Assembly: GCA_031422915.1 (NCBI GenBank)
Contig: JANPEK010000201.1
Location: 1-8,029, forward strand
Length of the DNA: 8,029 bases
Origin: JANMEX01 sp031422915
GTDB lineage: Bacteria; Pseudomonadota; Alphaproteobacteria; Rhizobiales; Rhizobiaceae
Direction of reading: 5' to 3'
Numbering within the stretch: the first letter of the stretch is position 1; every line of letters begins with the position of its first letter. Positions 1-6,906 of the stretch are shown here, in pieces. A program made the translations under genes and the position numbers. Under the pieces are notes generated by a model, which had not been told where the DNA came from, did no database searches, and saw only the letters and a program-made list of their open reading frames with translations.

Positions 1-865
1 CCGCATCGCGGCCAAATGTGCCGTCGGCAAGCCAGGTCTCAAGCTGAAGCACCGCCGCCACCTCAATGGCATCTCGCTTGGCACGCAACGGCATATCTGA
101 CATTGTGACGAGCGAAAGCTTTTCGGCCTCGCGGTCAAACAGCTTGTGAAAAATGGCGTGTGCACGTTCCGCCGGATTTGCGCCGTCGGTTCTGCCAAGC
201 TTCAAACTGCCCTCGACATAAGCACATTCCTTCATAAGCCCAGCGGTCGCATCTTCGACAAAAGCCAGCTTCCAGACCATCGGTGCCAAACGCACCGGTT
301 TCTCCGCCGCTCTGGCCTTGGCATCCAGCGCCATCATCGCTGCGCCCGGCATCAGCGGGGCGACGTAATCCGCATGCCAGCCAACCGCGCCTTCGGGGTG
401 CAGCAGCACGCCCTTGCCCTTCAATGCCCAGTCAACAGAATGCGCTTTGGCGGCTTCCGAATTGCCGGGAATTTGCGCGATCAGATTGTTCCACAGCAAA
501 AATTTCTGCACCGCCCGGCCCATGCCGTTGACGACGCCATTGGTCGCCCAACTCGCCGCTTCAGGCGCGACGCGCGAGATCATTTCCTTGTCGAGCATCC
601 AGTCGGTAAAAAACTCCGGATGATTGGGCAAAAGAAACGTCGCGCCACGTTCCGCGCAAATTGCCTTCAGTCTGGCAATCTCAACCTCCGGGACATGAAT
701 TTCGCGCACATCCGCCAGCCCGCGAATGCCCGGAATGCGGCGCAGACCCGGTACATCGCGCAAGCCTGACATGCCCTTCAGCATGATCCAGCGGTTGACG
801 ACATCCATCGCCCGGCAGAATGCCGGCCAAGGCTCCGGCGCGACAAACACATCCAGCTTCGGCAT
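1..865 (-). CDS. PlsC-like lysophospholipid/glycerol acyltransferase family protein, C-terminus cut off
   Basis: The minus strand is open from an ATG at 863-865 to the left edge, giving 288 residues with no stop, so the C-terminus is missing. A strong ribosome binding site (GGGGAGG) lies about seven bases upstream and fixes the start. Three blocks resemble the PlsC acyltransferase fold: LLPNHPEFFTD at residues 78-88 (motif I with the catalytic histidine, H82), VLLHPEGAVGW at 153-163 (the FPEGTRS-like substrate-binding block) and VRLAPMVWKLAF at 191-202 (the late hydrophobic proline block). Enzymes of this family move an acyl chain from acyl-ACP or acyl-CoA to a lysolipid or related hydroxyl at the inner membrane. 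No clear membrane helix is visible. The histidine-to-aspartate spacing is HX5D instead of the usual HX4D, so the substrate and even activity are uncertain. The gene starts 31 bases after eipB on the same strand, so the two are probably co-transcribed. Family call fairly secure; exact reaction not. Confidence 0.72.
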   Translation of the reverse strand, partial: MPKLDVFVAPEPWPAFCRAMDVVNRWIMLKGMSGLRDVPGLRRIPGIRGLADVREIHVPEVEIARLKAICAERGATFLLPNHPEFFTDWMLDKEMISRVAPEAASWATNGVVNGMGRAVQKFLLWNNLIAQIPGNSEAAKAHSVDWALKGKGVLLHPEGAVGWHADYVAPLMPGAAMMALDAKARAAEKPVRLAPMVWKLAFVEDATAGLMKECAYVEGSLKLGRTDGANPAERAHAIFHKLFDREAEKLSLVTMSDMPLRAKRDAIEVAAVLQLETWLADGTFGRDA

Positions 866-896
866 CCCCGCCCTCCCCGACAGCCTTGCGAGCCGC

Positions 897-1727
897 TTAT
901 TGGCTGCAATTCGGCTTGTCGTAAAGCTTGAGGTCGACCAGTTTTCCGGTCAGAACAAAATCGCCGTAATCCATCACCAGATCGCGGGTCACGCCATTTT
1001 GGTAGAGCTTGAAGCCGATCTGATAAACAGGCGTCTCCTCGCCAGTCTCTGATTTGGCGTCGAAATACGAGATCGAAACCGGATAATAATCCGCGCCTTT
1101 CATGGCAGCGACATCCTTGTCATCGCCTTCGTTGGCAGCCTTGTTCTTGGCGCCAAGTATGACCGTCGTCGTCAGCGTCCGGTCCGCATCTTCGGTGCCA
1201 TCGAAAATCTGCGTCTCGTAAAACGTCTCGCCCTTTTCAGCGCGGGAAAGAAGGTCAACCAGATGCGTTGTCGGGAAGAACGATTTCTCCAACTGGTAGG
1301 AGCTCTCCGCCGGCTTGGTCACCTCGACAGAAAGCCCCGCATCGCCCAGCTTGGCCTTGCCGCGCGTTTCCTTGTCGATGGCTTTATCGACATAGTTCTT
1401 GGTCAAAAACTCGAAATCCTTGCCGTCGCCGGATTCAAACGTCGTCGTCTGCTGGTCCGTCAGCCGCTCGTTCTCGCCATTGTCGATCTTGGTCACATAG
1501 CGAAATGTCGTGGTGAACCCGTCGCAAACTGAGCCGTTGAATTCGTACACCATGCGTCCGTTCAACGCCTTGATGCCTGAGCGGTCGGAGGCGTCCTTGA
1601 GCTGAAGATCATAAACCGCGCGGTGCGGTGCCAGCATGCCCATCGATGCCGCGGAGGCAACCGGAGATGCAAGGCAAGCTCCTGAAAGCACAATGAACGA
1701 AACAGCCTTGACAGTATAAAGACACAT
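897..1727 (-). CDS. eipB: EipB family periplasmic cell-envelope integrity protein (DUF1849)
   Basis: This 276-residue protein matches the DUF1849 family, whose studied member is Brucella abortus EipB, a periplasmic protein needed for envelope integrity and folded as a beta-spiral. A signal peptide is visible: a short N-region with K7, a hydrophobic stretch at about 8-20, and an ASA site ending near residue 26. The mature part begins with the family block MLAPHRAVYDLQL (31-43), followed by GRMVYEFNGSVCDGF (57-71). Only two cysteines lie outside the signal region, C68 and C274 at the extreme C-terminus (NCSQ). Their placement matches the conserved disulfide pair known for EipB, so an intact disulfide is inferred. 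Length is close to the Brucella protein. The start is supported by GGAGG five bases upstream. It reads divergently from ridA and is followed closely by the acyltransferase gene. In Brucella, EipB works with the TPR protein TtpA; that partner is not in this window. Confidence 0.88.
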   Translation of the reverse strand: MCLYTVKAVSFIVLSGACLASPVASAASMGMLAPHRAVYDLQLKDASDRSGIKALNGRMVYEFNGSVCDGFTTTFRYVTKIDNGENERLTDQQTTTFESGDGKDFEFLTKNYVDKAIDKETRGKAKLGDAGLSVEVTKPAESSYQLEKSFFPTTHLVDLLSRAEKGETFYETQIFDGTEDADRTLTTTVILGAKNKAANEGDDKDVAAMKGADYYPVSISYFDAKSETGEETPVYQIGFKLYQNGVTRDLVMDYGDFVLTGKLVDLKLYDKPNCSQ

Positions 1728-1732
1728 ATGGA

Positions 1733-1742
1733 CCTCCGGAGG
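1733..1742 (-). promoter_or_regulatory. eipB ribosome binding site inside a perfect 10-base palindrome
   Basis: CCTCCGGAGG is perfectly palindromic. On the minus strand its downstream half supplies GGAGG, five bases before the eipB ATG, which is an excellent Shine-Dalgarno match. The self-complementary core has no loop, so it is unlikely to form a hairpin within one transcript; the symmetry may be chance. Confidence 0.6.
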
Positions 1743-1795
1743 GCAATGGCGTTACCTTAGCGCATCTCATGGCGAAAGCGAGGCACTTGCCCGTT

Positions 1796-1801
1796 TATAC
1801 T
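1796..1801 (+). promoter_or_regulatory. possible -10 element for ridA operon
   Basis: TATACT resembles a sigma-70 -10 hexamer and would start transcription near 1808, about 18 bases before the preferred ridA ATG at 1826. The -35 region at the usual spacing (CGAAAG, 1773-1778) is poor, so this is tentative. If it is real, the in-frame ATG at 1769 lies upstream of the transcript and cannot be the start. Confidence 0.3.
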
Positions 1802-1825
1802 GAATTGAAACATGGAAACCGACAC

Positions 1826-2290
1826 ATGACTGACACCGCTGAACAACGCCTCGCCGCGCTTGGCATAGAACTGCCCAAAGCCGCTGCTCCTGCTGCAAAC
1901 TACGTTCCCTTCATGCGCACGGGCAATCTCTTGTTCACCGCAGGACAACTGCCGTTGAAAGCCGGACATCTGATTGCAACGGGTCTTCTCGGCCAAGATT
2001 TGGACGCAACCGAGGGTCAGGAGGCAGCACGGCAATGCGCAATTAACATCCTGGCGCAGGCGAAAGCTGCGCTCGGCGATCTCGAAGACATCGCCAAAAT
2101 TGTCAAAATCACTGTGTTCGTCGCGTCCACACCGGATTTCACCACCCAACATCTGGTCGCCAACGGCGCGTCAGACCTTTTGGTCGCGGTCCTCGGCGAC
2201 AGGGGCAAACACGCCCGCTCTGCCGTCGGCGTCGCCTCCCTGCCCCTCAATGCGCCCGTAGAGATCGAAGCCATTATCGAGGTCGCATGA
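1826..2290 (+). CDS. RidA family protein (YjgF/YER057c/UK114 family, enamine/imine deaminase type)
   Basis: The 154-residue product matches the RidA family. Proteins of this family act as trimers in the cytosol and hydrolyse reactive enamine/imine intermediates, such as 2-aminoacrylate released by PLP enzymes, to ketoacids and ammonia. The signature C-terminal block is present: HARSAVGVASLPLNAPVEIEAI at 129-150. Its R131 lines up with the catalytic arginine (R105 in E. coli RidA) and E146 with E120, while the position of C107 is alanine (A133). GNLLFTAGQLPL at 33-44 is the typical N-terminal strand region. At 154 residues it is longer than the 128-residue E. coli protein and fits the longer subfamily common in alphaproteobacteria. 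I chose the ATG at 1826 because GGAAA lies seven bases before it. The in-frame ATG at 1769 would add 19 residues with no family match. It is the first gene of a plus-strand cluster and overlaps the next gene by four bases. The physiological substrate is not evident. Confidence 0.87.
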   Translation: MTDTAEQRLAALGIELPKAAAPAANYVPFMRTGNLLFTAGQLPLKAGHLIATGLLGQDLDATEGQEAARQCAINILAQAKAALGDLEDIAKIVKITVFVASTPDFTTQHLVANGASDLLVAVLGDRGKHARSAVGVASLPLNAPVEIEAIIEVA

Positions 2291-3018
2291 TGGCATCACT
2301 CGCTTGGATGACAAAACGGCCCATCGCCCATCGCGGTCTGCATGATGGCAACAAGCAGGTCTGGGAAAATACGCTCGCGGCATTTTCGCGCGCAATGGAC
2401 GCAAAATACGCCATCGAATGCGATCTTCACCTGACCAGGGATGGCGTGCCGGTTCTCTTCCATGATTCGGAACTGAAACGCTTGACTGGCGAGGCCGGTC
2501 ACGTGCGCGAGCGCACCGCCAAGGAAATGACCGCGCTTTCCATCGGCGGCACGGACGAGAAGGTCGTGACGCTTGACCAGATGCTGGCCCATGTCGGCGG
2601 CAAGGTGCCTCTGGTGATCGAACTCAAGGGCGACATGGGCTACGACGACGCACTGGTCGCCGCCGTTGCCAAAGGCCTTGAGAATTACCGCGGCCACGCG
2701 GCAATCATGTCGTTTGACCACCATCTCATCCGCGACTTTTCCAGGCACGCGCCTGATGTTCCCGGTGGCCTGACAGCCGAAGGGCTGAAGGACGCCGACA
2801 TCGAAGCGCATTTCTCAATGCTCGCTCACGGCATCTCATTTGTGTCCTACAATGTCCATCATCTGCCAAACCGCTTCATCACCCTCATCCGCCAGAAGCT
2901 GCACATGCCGGTTATCACATGGACAGTGCGGGATGCGCAGATGCTGGCCCACACCCATGCCCACGCCGATCAGGCGACATTCGAGTTGTTCAATCCGGAG
3001 AGAACCGCGTTTGCATGA
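2287..3018 (+). CDS. glycerophosphodiester phosphodiesterase (GDPD family, UgpQ-like)
   Basis: The 243-residue product carries the full GDPD catalytic pattern. PIAHRG at 12-17 has the HR pair (H15, R16), WENTLAAF at 26-33 has the ENT motif, and IECDLHLTRDG at 43-53 has the metal-binding E44 and D46. VLFHD at 56-60 has the second catalytic histidine (H59), VIELKG at 110-115 gives another metal-ligand glutamate (E112), and a late VITWTVRD forms a barrel strand. Such enzymes hydrolyse deacylated phospholipids (glycerophosphodiesters) to glycerol-3-phosphate and an alcohol. There is no signal peptide and the size matches cytosolic UgpQ, so a cytosolic role in recycling phospholipid headgroups is inferred. 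The ATG overlaps the ridA stop (ATGA), which suggests translational coupling. A second ATG follows immediately at 2290 and could be the true start with a one-base overlap. No ugp transporter genes are present here, so the link to glycerophosphodiester uptake is not shown. Confidence 0.9.
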   Translation: MMASLAWMTKRPIAHRGLHDGNKQVWENTLAAFSRAMDAKYAIECDLHLTRDGVPVLFHDSELKRLTGEAGHVRERTAKEMTALSIGGTDEKVVTLDQMLAHVGGKVPLVIELKGDMGYDDALVAAVAKGLENYRGHAAIMSFDHHLIRDFSRHAPDVPGGLTAEGLKDADIEAHFSMLAHGISFVSYNVHHLPNRFITLIRQKLHMPVITWTVRDAQMLAHTHAHADQATFELFNPERTAFA

Positions 3019-3075
3019 ACCATTGCCGAATTGCTGCAACGCGGTAGGTTCTGAAATGCAACGACGAGCGCATTG

Positions 3076-4278
3076 ATGAACAGTAATGAAGGTCCCTTTT
3101 CGGTCGAAGTTTTGCCCGGCGTGCATGCGTTTGCGGCGGCAGACTGGGCGCGGCTCGATTCAACCGAACCTGCGTCTTCCACCTACAACCCGTTCATCAG
3201 CCACGCTTTTCTCTCGGCACTGGAACTTTCCGGTTGCGTCGGCAAAGGCACCGGCTGGCAGCCGCAGTTCCTCAAGGTGGTGGATAATGCACAAAGGCTC
3301 GTCGCCGCTGTCCCCGCCTATGTAAAGTCACACAGCCAAGGTGAGTACGTCTTCGACCACGGTTGGGCCGATGCCTATCAGCGCGCCGGCGGGCAGTATT
3401 ACCCGAAGCTGCAAATCGCTGTGCCGTTCACGCCGGCCACCGGCCCGCGCCTTCTGTCTGTCGGCAGCTCCATCACCGGCAAAGCCGCGGCCTCTGCCGC
3501 GATCATCGAGGCTACCAACGCGTTGAAGCTCTCATCCGCTCACGTCACCTTTGCACCGGAAACGGAGGCCGCGCTCATGGAAGCGCAAGGCTTCCTGCGC
3601 CGCACTGACCAGCAGTTCCATTTCCTCAACCACAATTACCGCGATTATCAGGATTTCCTCGACACGCTCGCCTCACGCAAGCGCAAGGCACTGCGCAAGG
3701 AACGCGAGGCCGCCTACACCAACGGCATCACGGTCGAGCGGCTGACGGGCAATGATTTGACCGAGTCCGTCTGGGACCAATTCTACAAATTCTACATGGA
3801 CACCGGCAGCCGCAAATGGGGGCGGCCATACCTCACGCGCAAATTCTTCTCGCTGATCGGCGTGTCGATGCCTGACGACATCCTTCTCATCATGGCCAAG
3901 CGCAGCGGGCGTTACATTGCAGGAGCGATCAATTTCATCGGCGGCGGGCGGATTTACGGGCGCAATTGGGGCTGCATCGAGGACCACCCGTTCCTGCATT
4001 TCGAGGTCTGCTACCATCAGGCCATCGACCACGCGATCGCTCATGGATTGAAAGTAGTGGAAGCGGGCGCGCAAGGCGAACACAAGCTGGCGCGGGGCTA
4101 CGTGCCGGTGACGACCCATTCAGCCCACTACATCCGCCACGACGGCCTGCGCCGCGCCGTCGCCGATTATCTCGAGCATGAGCGCGCCGAGGTCGCCCGC
4201 GCCGCCGAATATCTGACCGAACTTGCGCCGTTCCGCAAAGGTCCGCTGTTGACAGGTGGCCAAGAGCAGGAAGAGTAA
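3076..4278 (+). CDS. FemAB-like / GNAT-fold N-acyltransferase family protein (DUF482, COG3146)
   Basis: The 400-residue product matches the family labelled DUF482, COG3146 or FemAB_like. Recognisable conserved blocks in order are NPFISHAFLSALELSG (38-53), KSHSQGEYVFDHGWADAY (84-101), YYPKLQIAVPFTP followed by TGPRLL (108-127), the basic RKRKALRKER (201-210), FYMDTGSRKWGRPYL (239-253), GRNWGC with HFEVCYHQAIDHAI (295-321), and VEAGAQGEHKLARGY (328-342). The GNAT/FemAB fold suggests transfer of an acyl or aminoacyl group to an amine, but I know of no established substrate. There is no signal peptide or membrane segment. The start is the ATG at 3076; a TTG directly before it (3073) is in frame but unlikely, and neither has a strong ribosome binding site. 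The gene follows the GDPD gene after 57 bases and precedes the HIT gene by 26, consistent with one transcript. The C-terminus ends in a polar acidic tail. Confidence 0.85.
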   Translation: MNSNEGPFSVEVLPGVHAFAAADWARLDSTEPASSTYNPFISHAFLSALELSGCVGKGTGWQPQFLKVVDNAQRLVAAVPAYVKSHSQGEYVFDHGWADAYQRAGGQYYPKLQIAVPFTPATGPRLLSVGSSITGKAAASAAIIEATNALKLSSAHVTFAPETEAALMEAQGFLRRTDQQFHFLNHNYRDYQDFLDTLASRKRKALRKEREAAYTNGITVERLTGNDLTESVWDQFYKFYMDTGSRKWGRPYLTRKFFSLIGVSMPDDILLIMAKRSGRYIAGAINFIGGGRIYGRNWGCIEDHPFLHFEVCYHQAIDHAIAHGLKVVEAGAQGEHKLARGYVPVTTHSAHYIRHDGLRRAVADYLEHERAEVARAAEYLTELAPFRKGPLLTGGQEQEE

Positions 4279-4304
4279 GCGGACTGATTTGGGAGTTAGG
4301 CACC

Positions 4305-4733
4305 ATGCCCGCTTATGACAACACAAACATCTTCGCCCGCGTCCTGCGCGGGGAAATCCCGTCACAGAAAGTGTACGAAGACGAGTACGTCTTGGCGATC
4401 ATGGATGTCATGCCGCAGGCTGATGGACACGTTCTGGTCATTCCGAAGAATGCCTCGCGAAACCTGCTCGACGCGGACCTTTCCATCCTCGGCCCTACAA
4501 TGGCGGTAGTCCAGAAAATCAGCAACGCTTCCATGAAAGCGTTCAACGCAGATGGCATAACGCTGGTGCAATACAACGAAGCCCCTGCCGGGCAGAGTGT
4601 GTTTCACCTGCACTTTCACGTCATCCCGCGCCACGAAGGCGTGCCGCTGCGCGGTCATTCAGGCAAGATGGAAGATGCGAGTGTGATTGCTGCTAACGCA
4701 GAGAAAATCCGCGCTGTGCTTCAGGCTGTCTGA
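4305..4733 (+). CDS. HIT family nucleotide hydrolase/transferase (histidine triad protein)
   Basis: The 142-residue product is a full-length histidine triad protein. The catalytic triad is HLHFHVIP at 101-108 (H101, H103, H105), and the fold's other markers are present: NIFARVLRGEIPSQKVYED at 8-26, the PQADGHVLVIPK strand at 37-48, and NEAPAGQSVFH leading into the triad. HIT proteins of the Hint branch hydrolyse purine nucleoside phosphoramidates or adenylates in the cytosol. The in vivo substrate is usually unknown and I cannot infer it here. The start ATG is preceded by GGGAG nine bases upstream. It is the last gene of the plus-strand cluster, 26 bases after the acyltransferase gene. Its 3' end overlaps the end of the opposing PAP2 gene by 13 bases, so no room remains for a terminator between the two coding regions. 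Confidence 0.92.
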   Translation: MPAYDNTNIFARVLRGEIPSQKVYEDEYVLAIMDVMPQADGHVLVIPKNASRNLLDADLSILGPTMAVVQKISNASMKAFNADGITLVQYNEAPAGQSVFHLHFHVIPRHEGVPLRGHSGKMEDASVIAANAEKIRAVLQAV

Positions 4734-5650
4734 GTGGTGGTCGTTGCACGATACCGCCGGTCAGCCTGCTTCAGCGCCATGCCGGACAGTACCAGCGCAA
4801 AGGCAAACGTCGCGACGCCACCAATCAAATCCACCAAATAGTGTCCGCCATGAATGAGAATGGCCGGGATCATCACCAGATTGAGCGCGATAAACAGCGG
4901 CATCACATATTTGAACCGCGCCATGAACCAAACCGACAGGCACGCCATAATCGTATGGAATGACGGAAACGCGATCAGTCCAAGCACTTCCTGCGGCGTG
5001 ATGTAGGTCACACCCTCGTTCGCCAGCCGGTTCAGCTCCGCACCGTATGCCGGGCCAACGACCGTCGGCATGCTGGCAAGCACTGCATCCGGCAGCACAA
5101 GGAATGCAGAAGGTCCGGACGACGGCAACAATCCCCAGAAGCCAATCGTGATCAGCGCGGCAATCAGGCCGGTCAACAGAAAGCTGTGCAGCGCTTCCTT
5201 CTGGCGGGTAAAGCCGAGAACGAGAATGACAATGATCAGCTGCGGCATCGAGCTCAGGTAAACGTAGCGCGTCAGCGTGCCAAACCATGGGTGGTCAGAA
5301 ACGAAGGTCACAAACCCGACCCAGCTGAAGCCCAGCGCCGCATCGGCCTGCATCAGAACCGGATCAATCCGCCCGCCAGAGATTGGCAACAGCAAATAGT
5401 TGAACACCGAGCCGACAATCGTGAACGTGATGAACAGACCCGCAGCAGTCGTCGCCAGCGCGATGCCTTCATTGTGCCTGAAGCGCCGGTAAAACTGCCC
5501 GATGGCCACCGCCGTGCCGCCCGTCATCAGCGCGCTGATATAGCCGATCACATCAATATCAACATGCTTGAAGGCCAACAGCCCGGCGTCGAGCGCGGCG
5601 AGCGCAAGGATGATCGTGATGGCAAAGCGTTCAGCTGGCAGAAAGCGCAT
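4721..5650 (-). CDS. PAP2 superfamily membrane phosphatase/phosphotransferase (Aur1-like type)
   Basis: The 309-residue product is a multi-pass membrane protein with roughly eight hydrophobic helices. Clear stretches lie near 10-28, 66-90, 128-147, 157-175, 223-245, 250-267 and 274-292. The PAP2 active-site signature is seen as FPSFHTIMACLSVW at 228-241 (catalytic H232) and IHGGHYLVDLIGG at 266-278 (H270 with D274). The PSFHT form, in place of PSGH, is typical of the PAP2_3/inositolphosphoryl-transferase (Aur1) branch, as is the block RIDPVLMQADAALGFSW at 94-110. Members remove phosphate from, or exchange headgroups on, lipid phosphates at the inner membrane. The substrate is not predictable from sequence. 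The first classical PAP2 motif (KX6RP) is not evident, which is common in this branch. The gene begins 55 bases after azlD on the same strand and may share its transcript. The ribosome binding site (GAGAC) is weak. The C-terminal tail is threonine-rich (RATTTTQTA). Confidence 0.83.
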   Translation of the reverse strand: MRFLPAERFAITIILALAALDAGLLAFKHVDIDVIGYISALMTGGTAVAIGQFYRRFRHNEGIALATTAAGLFITFTIVGSVFNYLLLPISGGRIDPVLMQADAALGFSWVGFVTFVSDHPWFGTLTRYVYLSSMPQLIIVILVLGFTRQKEALHSFLLTGLIAALITIGFWGLLPSSGPSAFLVLPDAVLASMPTVVGPAYGAELNRLANEGVTYITPQEVLGLIAFPSFHTIMACLSVWFMARFKYVMPLFIALNLVMIPAILIHGGHYLVDLIGGVATFAFALVLSGMALKQADRRYRATTTTQTA

Positions 5651-5705
5651 GGTTTGTCTCAGGATGCAGTTGCAGCAGTCATAACCGATGCGCTTTAATT
5701 TTCAG

Positions 5706-6059
5706 CTAAGCGCTGGTTGCCAAAATGCCAGCAATCAACACAGCCTCAGCGCTCAGAACACCCGCGTAAACCTTCTTTCCAGTGCCCAGATAAGCCGCGA
5801 AACCACTTGCCGCAGCCCCAATACGCAGCCACACCGGCGTCATCGCCAGCGCGCCTTCCGGATAAAGGATCAGCTTGGCAATCACTGCCGCCACCAGCGC
5901 CGTCGCCAAAGTGCGCACAAACACCAGAATTTCGGCGTTTTCATCAACATGCCCTGCGAAATACACACCAAGAAACCGCCACATATCCGTCGCCACAGAG
6001 CCTGCGAGAAAGATGAACAGGTAGGGCCACCATGCAGCATCAATCGACTGAAACGTCAT
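5706..6059 (-). CDS. azlD: AzlD family membrane protein (small subunit of AzlCD exporter)
   Basis: The 117-residue product is a small membrane protein with four hydrophobic stretches, near 10-34, 45-65, 76-93 and 97-116. That matches the size and pattern of AzlD, the partner of AzlC. The opening segment (WPYLFIFLAGSVATDMWRFLG, about 10-31) and the region FVRTLATALVAAVIAKLIL (47-65) resemble AzlD proteins annotated in Rhizobiales. In Bacillus AzlCD and E. coli YgaZH the pair exports branched-chain amino acids or valine. The substrate here is inferred only from family. Its ATG overlaps the azlC stop codon (ATGA, 6056-6059), the usual arrangement for this pair, and points to coupled translation. 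The family is poorly conserved in sequence, so much of the confidence comes from its position next to azlC. Confidence 0.83.
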   Translation of the reverse strand: MTFQSIDAAWWPYLFIFLAGSVATDMWRFLGVYFAGHVDENAEILVFVRTLATALVAAVIAKLILYPEGALAMTPVWLRIGAAASGFAAYLGTGKKVYAGVLSAEAVLIAGILATSA

Positions 6060-6793
6060 GGCCGCACCGCAGCCTTCCGGCGGCCGATCACATACGCCAA
6101 AATACCGCCCGCAAATCCGGTTGCCAGTATGTCACCTTGCGGGAAAAGCGCATGAAACAACGGAGTCAGCACAAGACCCAGAACCATCGCATAATGCCCT
6201 GCCCGCTCACGCGCCGAGCCCCACAGCGAGCAGAGAAAATAGAGCGGCGTGACAAATATCAGTGCCGCCGAGGCAAGCGGCGGCAGACTGTCGCCCACTT
6301 TGAACAGCAGGAACACCACACACAGGTTTGATGACATCAGCACGGACGCGATACCGGCAAAGTACGCTGTCCGGTAGGCGCGCGGCACAGTCTTGAATGT
6401 CTCCATCGACATCACCCAAGCGGTCACCGCGATGAAATGCGACAGCGCGTAGAGCACGAATTTTGACGTAGTCTTCGCGCGCATTTCAGGCACCAGCGCC
6501 ACCGTCATCGGCATCAGCCGCACCGCCGACAGCGACACGGCAATAAACGCACCAACCAGGGAAGACTTGGCCATAATCGCGCCGATCAGCACCACCTTTG
6601 ATGGCAGCGCCCATATCGTCAGCACCATGAATTCCGTCTGCCAGACACTGAACCCCGCATCCCGCGCCAAGCCCGAGAATCCGGTAAATGCGCCCATCAG
6701 GATCAGCGCCGGCACAGAGAACAGCCTCGCCAACCCGCGCCTGTACCAATGCCACGCTTCAGATTGGTTGTACTGTTCATGTGTGTCTTGCAT
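6056..6793 (-). CDS. azlC: AzlC family permease (large subunit of AzlCD amino acid exporter)
   Basis: The 245-residue product has the hydrophobic profile and length of AzlC. It starts with a polar N-terminus to about residue 25, then shows membrane segments near 26-44, 55-74, 79-100, 113-130, 142-164, 172-192 and 200-236. The block AVSLSAVRLMPMTVAL at 85-100 corresponds to the conserved helix in which other members have an N-A-R-H type motif, and FTGFSGLARDAGFSVWQTEFM at 36-56 is also typical of the family. With AzlD it should form an inner-membrane exporter of branched-chain or related amino acids (known for B. subtilis AzlCD and E. coli YgaZH; inferred here). It is the first gene of a minus-strand cluster azlC-azlD-PAP2 and reads divergently from the beta-glucosidase remnant. 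The ATG at 6791-6793 has only a weak ribosome binding site (CGGA). No Lrp or AsnC-type regulator gene is adjacent. Confidence 0.88.
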   Translation of the reverse strand: MQDTHEQYNQSEAWHWYRRGLARLFSVPALILMGAFTGFSGLARDAGFSVWQTEFMVLTIWALPSKVVLIGAIMAKSSLVGAFIAVSLSAVRLMPMTVALVPEMRAKTTSKFVLYALSHFIAVTAWVMSMETFKTVPRAYRTAYFAGIASVLMSSNLCVVFLLFKVGDSLPPLASAALIFVTPLYFLCSLWGSARERAGHYAMVLGLVLTPLFHALFPQGDILATGFAGGILAYVIGRRKAAVRP

Positions 6794-6906
6794 GCATCCG
6801 GATTAGCTTTTGGGCGACACTCGTTCAACTGTTCATTTGTCTGATGACATGGCGTATTCGCCAGCCTAATGACCATCTGTAACGATGCAAACGCATGAGA
6901 GCCATC
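6794..6906. promoter_or_regulatory. divergent intergenic region between azlC and beta-glucosidase remnant
   Basis: These 113 bases carry the start-side sequences of two genes reading apart. The only structure I see is an inverted repeat, TGGCG-tatt-CGCCA, at 6850-6863. It could be an operator or simply a small hairpin. No convincing -35/-10 pair is visible on either strand. Beta-glucosidase genes are often controlled by LacI-type regulators, but no regulator gene is present here. Confidence 0.35.

Noticed and set aside
146..769. Long plus-strand open frame opposite the acyltransferase
   Set aside because: The minus-strand frame carries PlsC motifs and a good ribosome binding site. The plus-strand product is rich in R, H and Q with no family features, as expected of an antisense shadow.
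1670..1690. Possible lipobox (SGAC) in the EipB signal peptide
   Set aside because: The residue at -3 is serine, not leucine or similar, and a normal ASA cleavage site follows. Known EipB is a soluble periplasmic protein.
1769..1825. Upstream in-frame ATG for ridA adding 19 residues
   Set aside because: It lacks a ribosome binding site, lies upstream of the candidate -10 element, and adds sequence that does not match the family. The ATG at 1826 fits better.
3073..3075. TTG as start of the FemAB-like gene
   Set aside because: The next codon is ATG (3076), which is the more likely start; the difference is one residue.
6798..6826. Minus-strand TTGAAC and TAATCC at 17-base spacing as an azlC promoter
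   Set aside because: The -10 match is poor and transcription would begin at about the start codon, so it would need a leaderless message.
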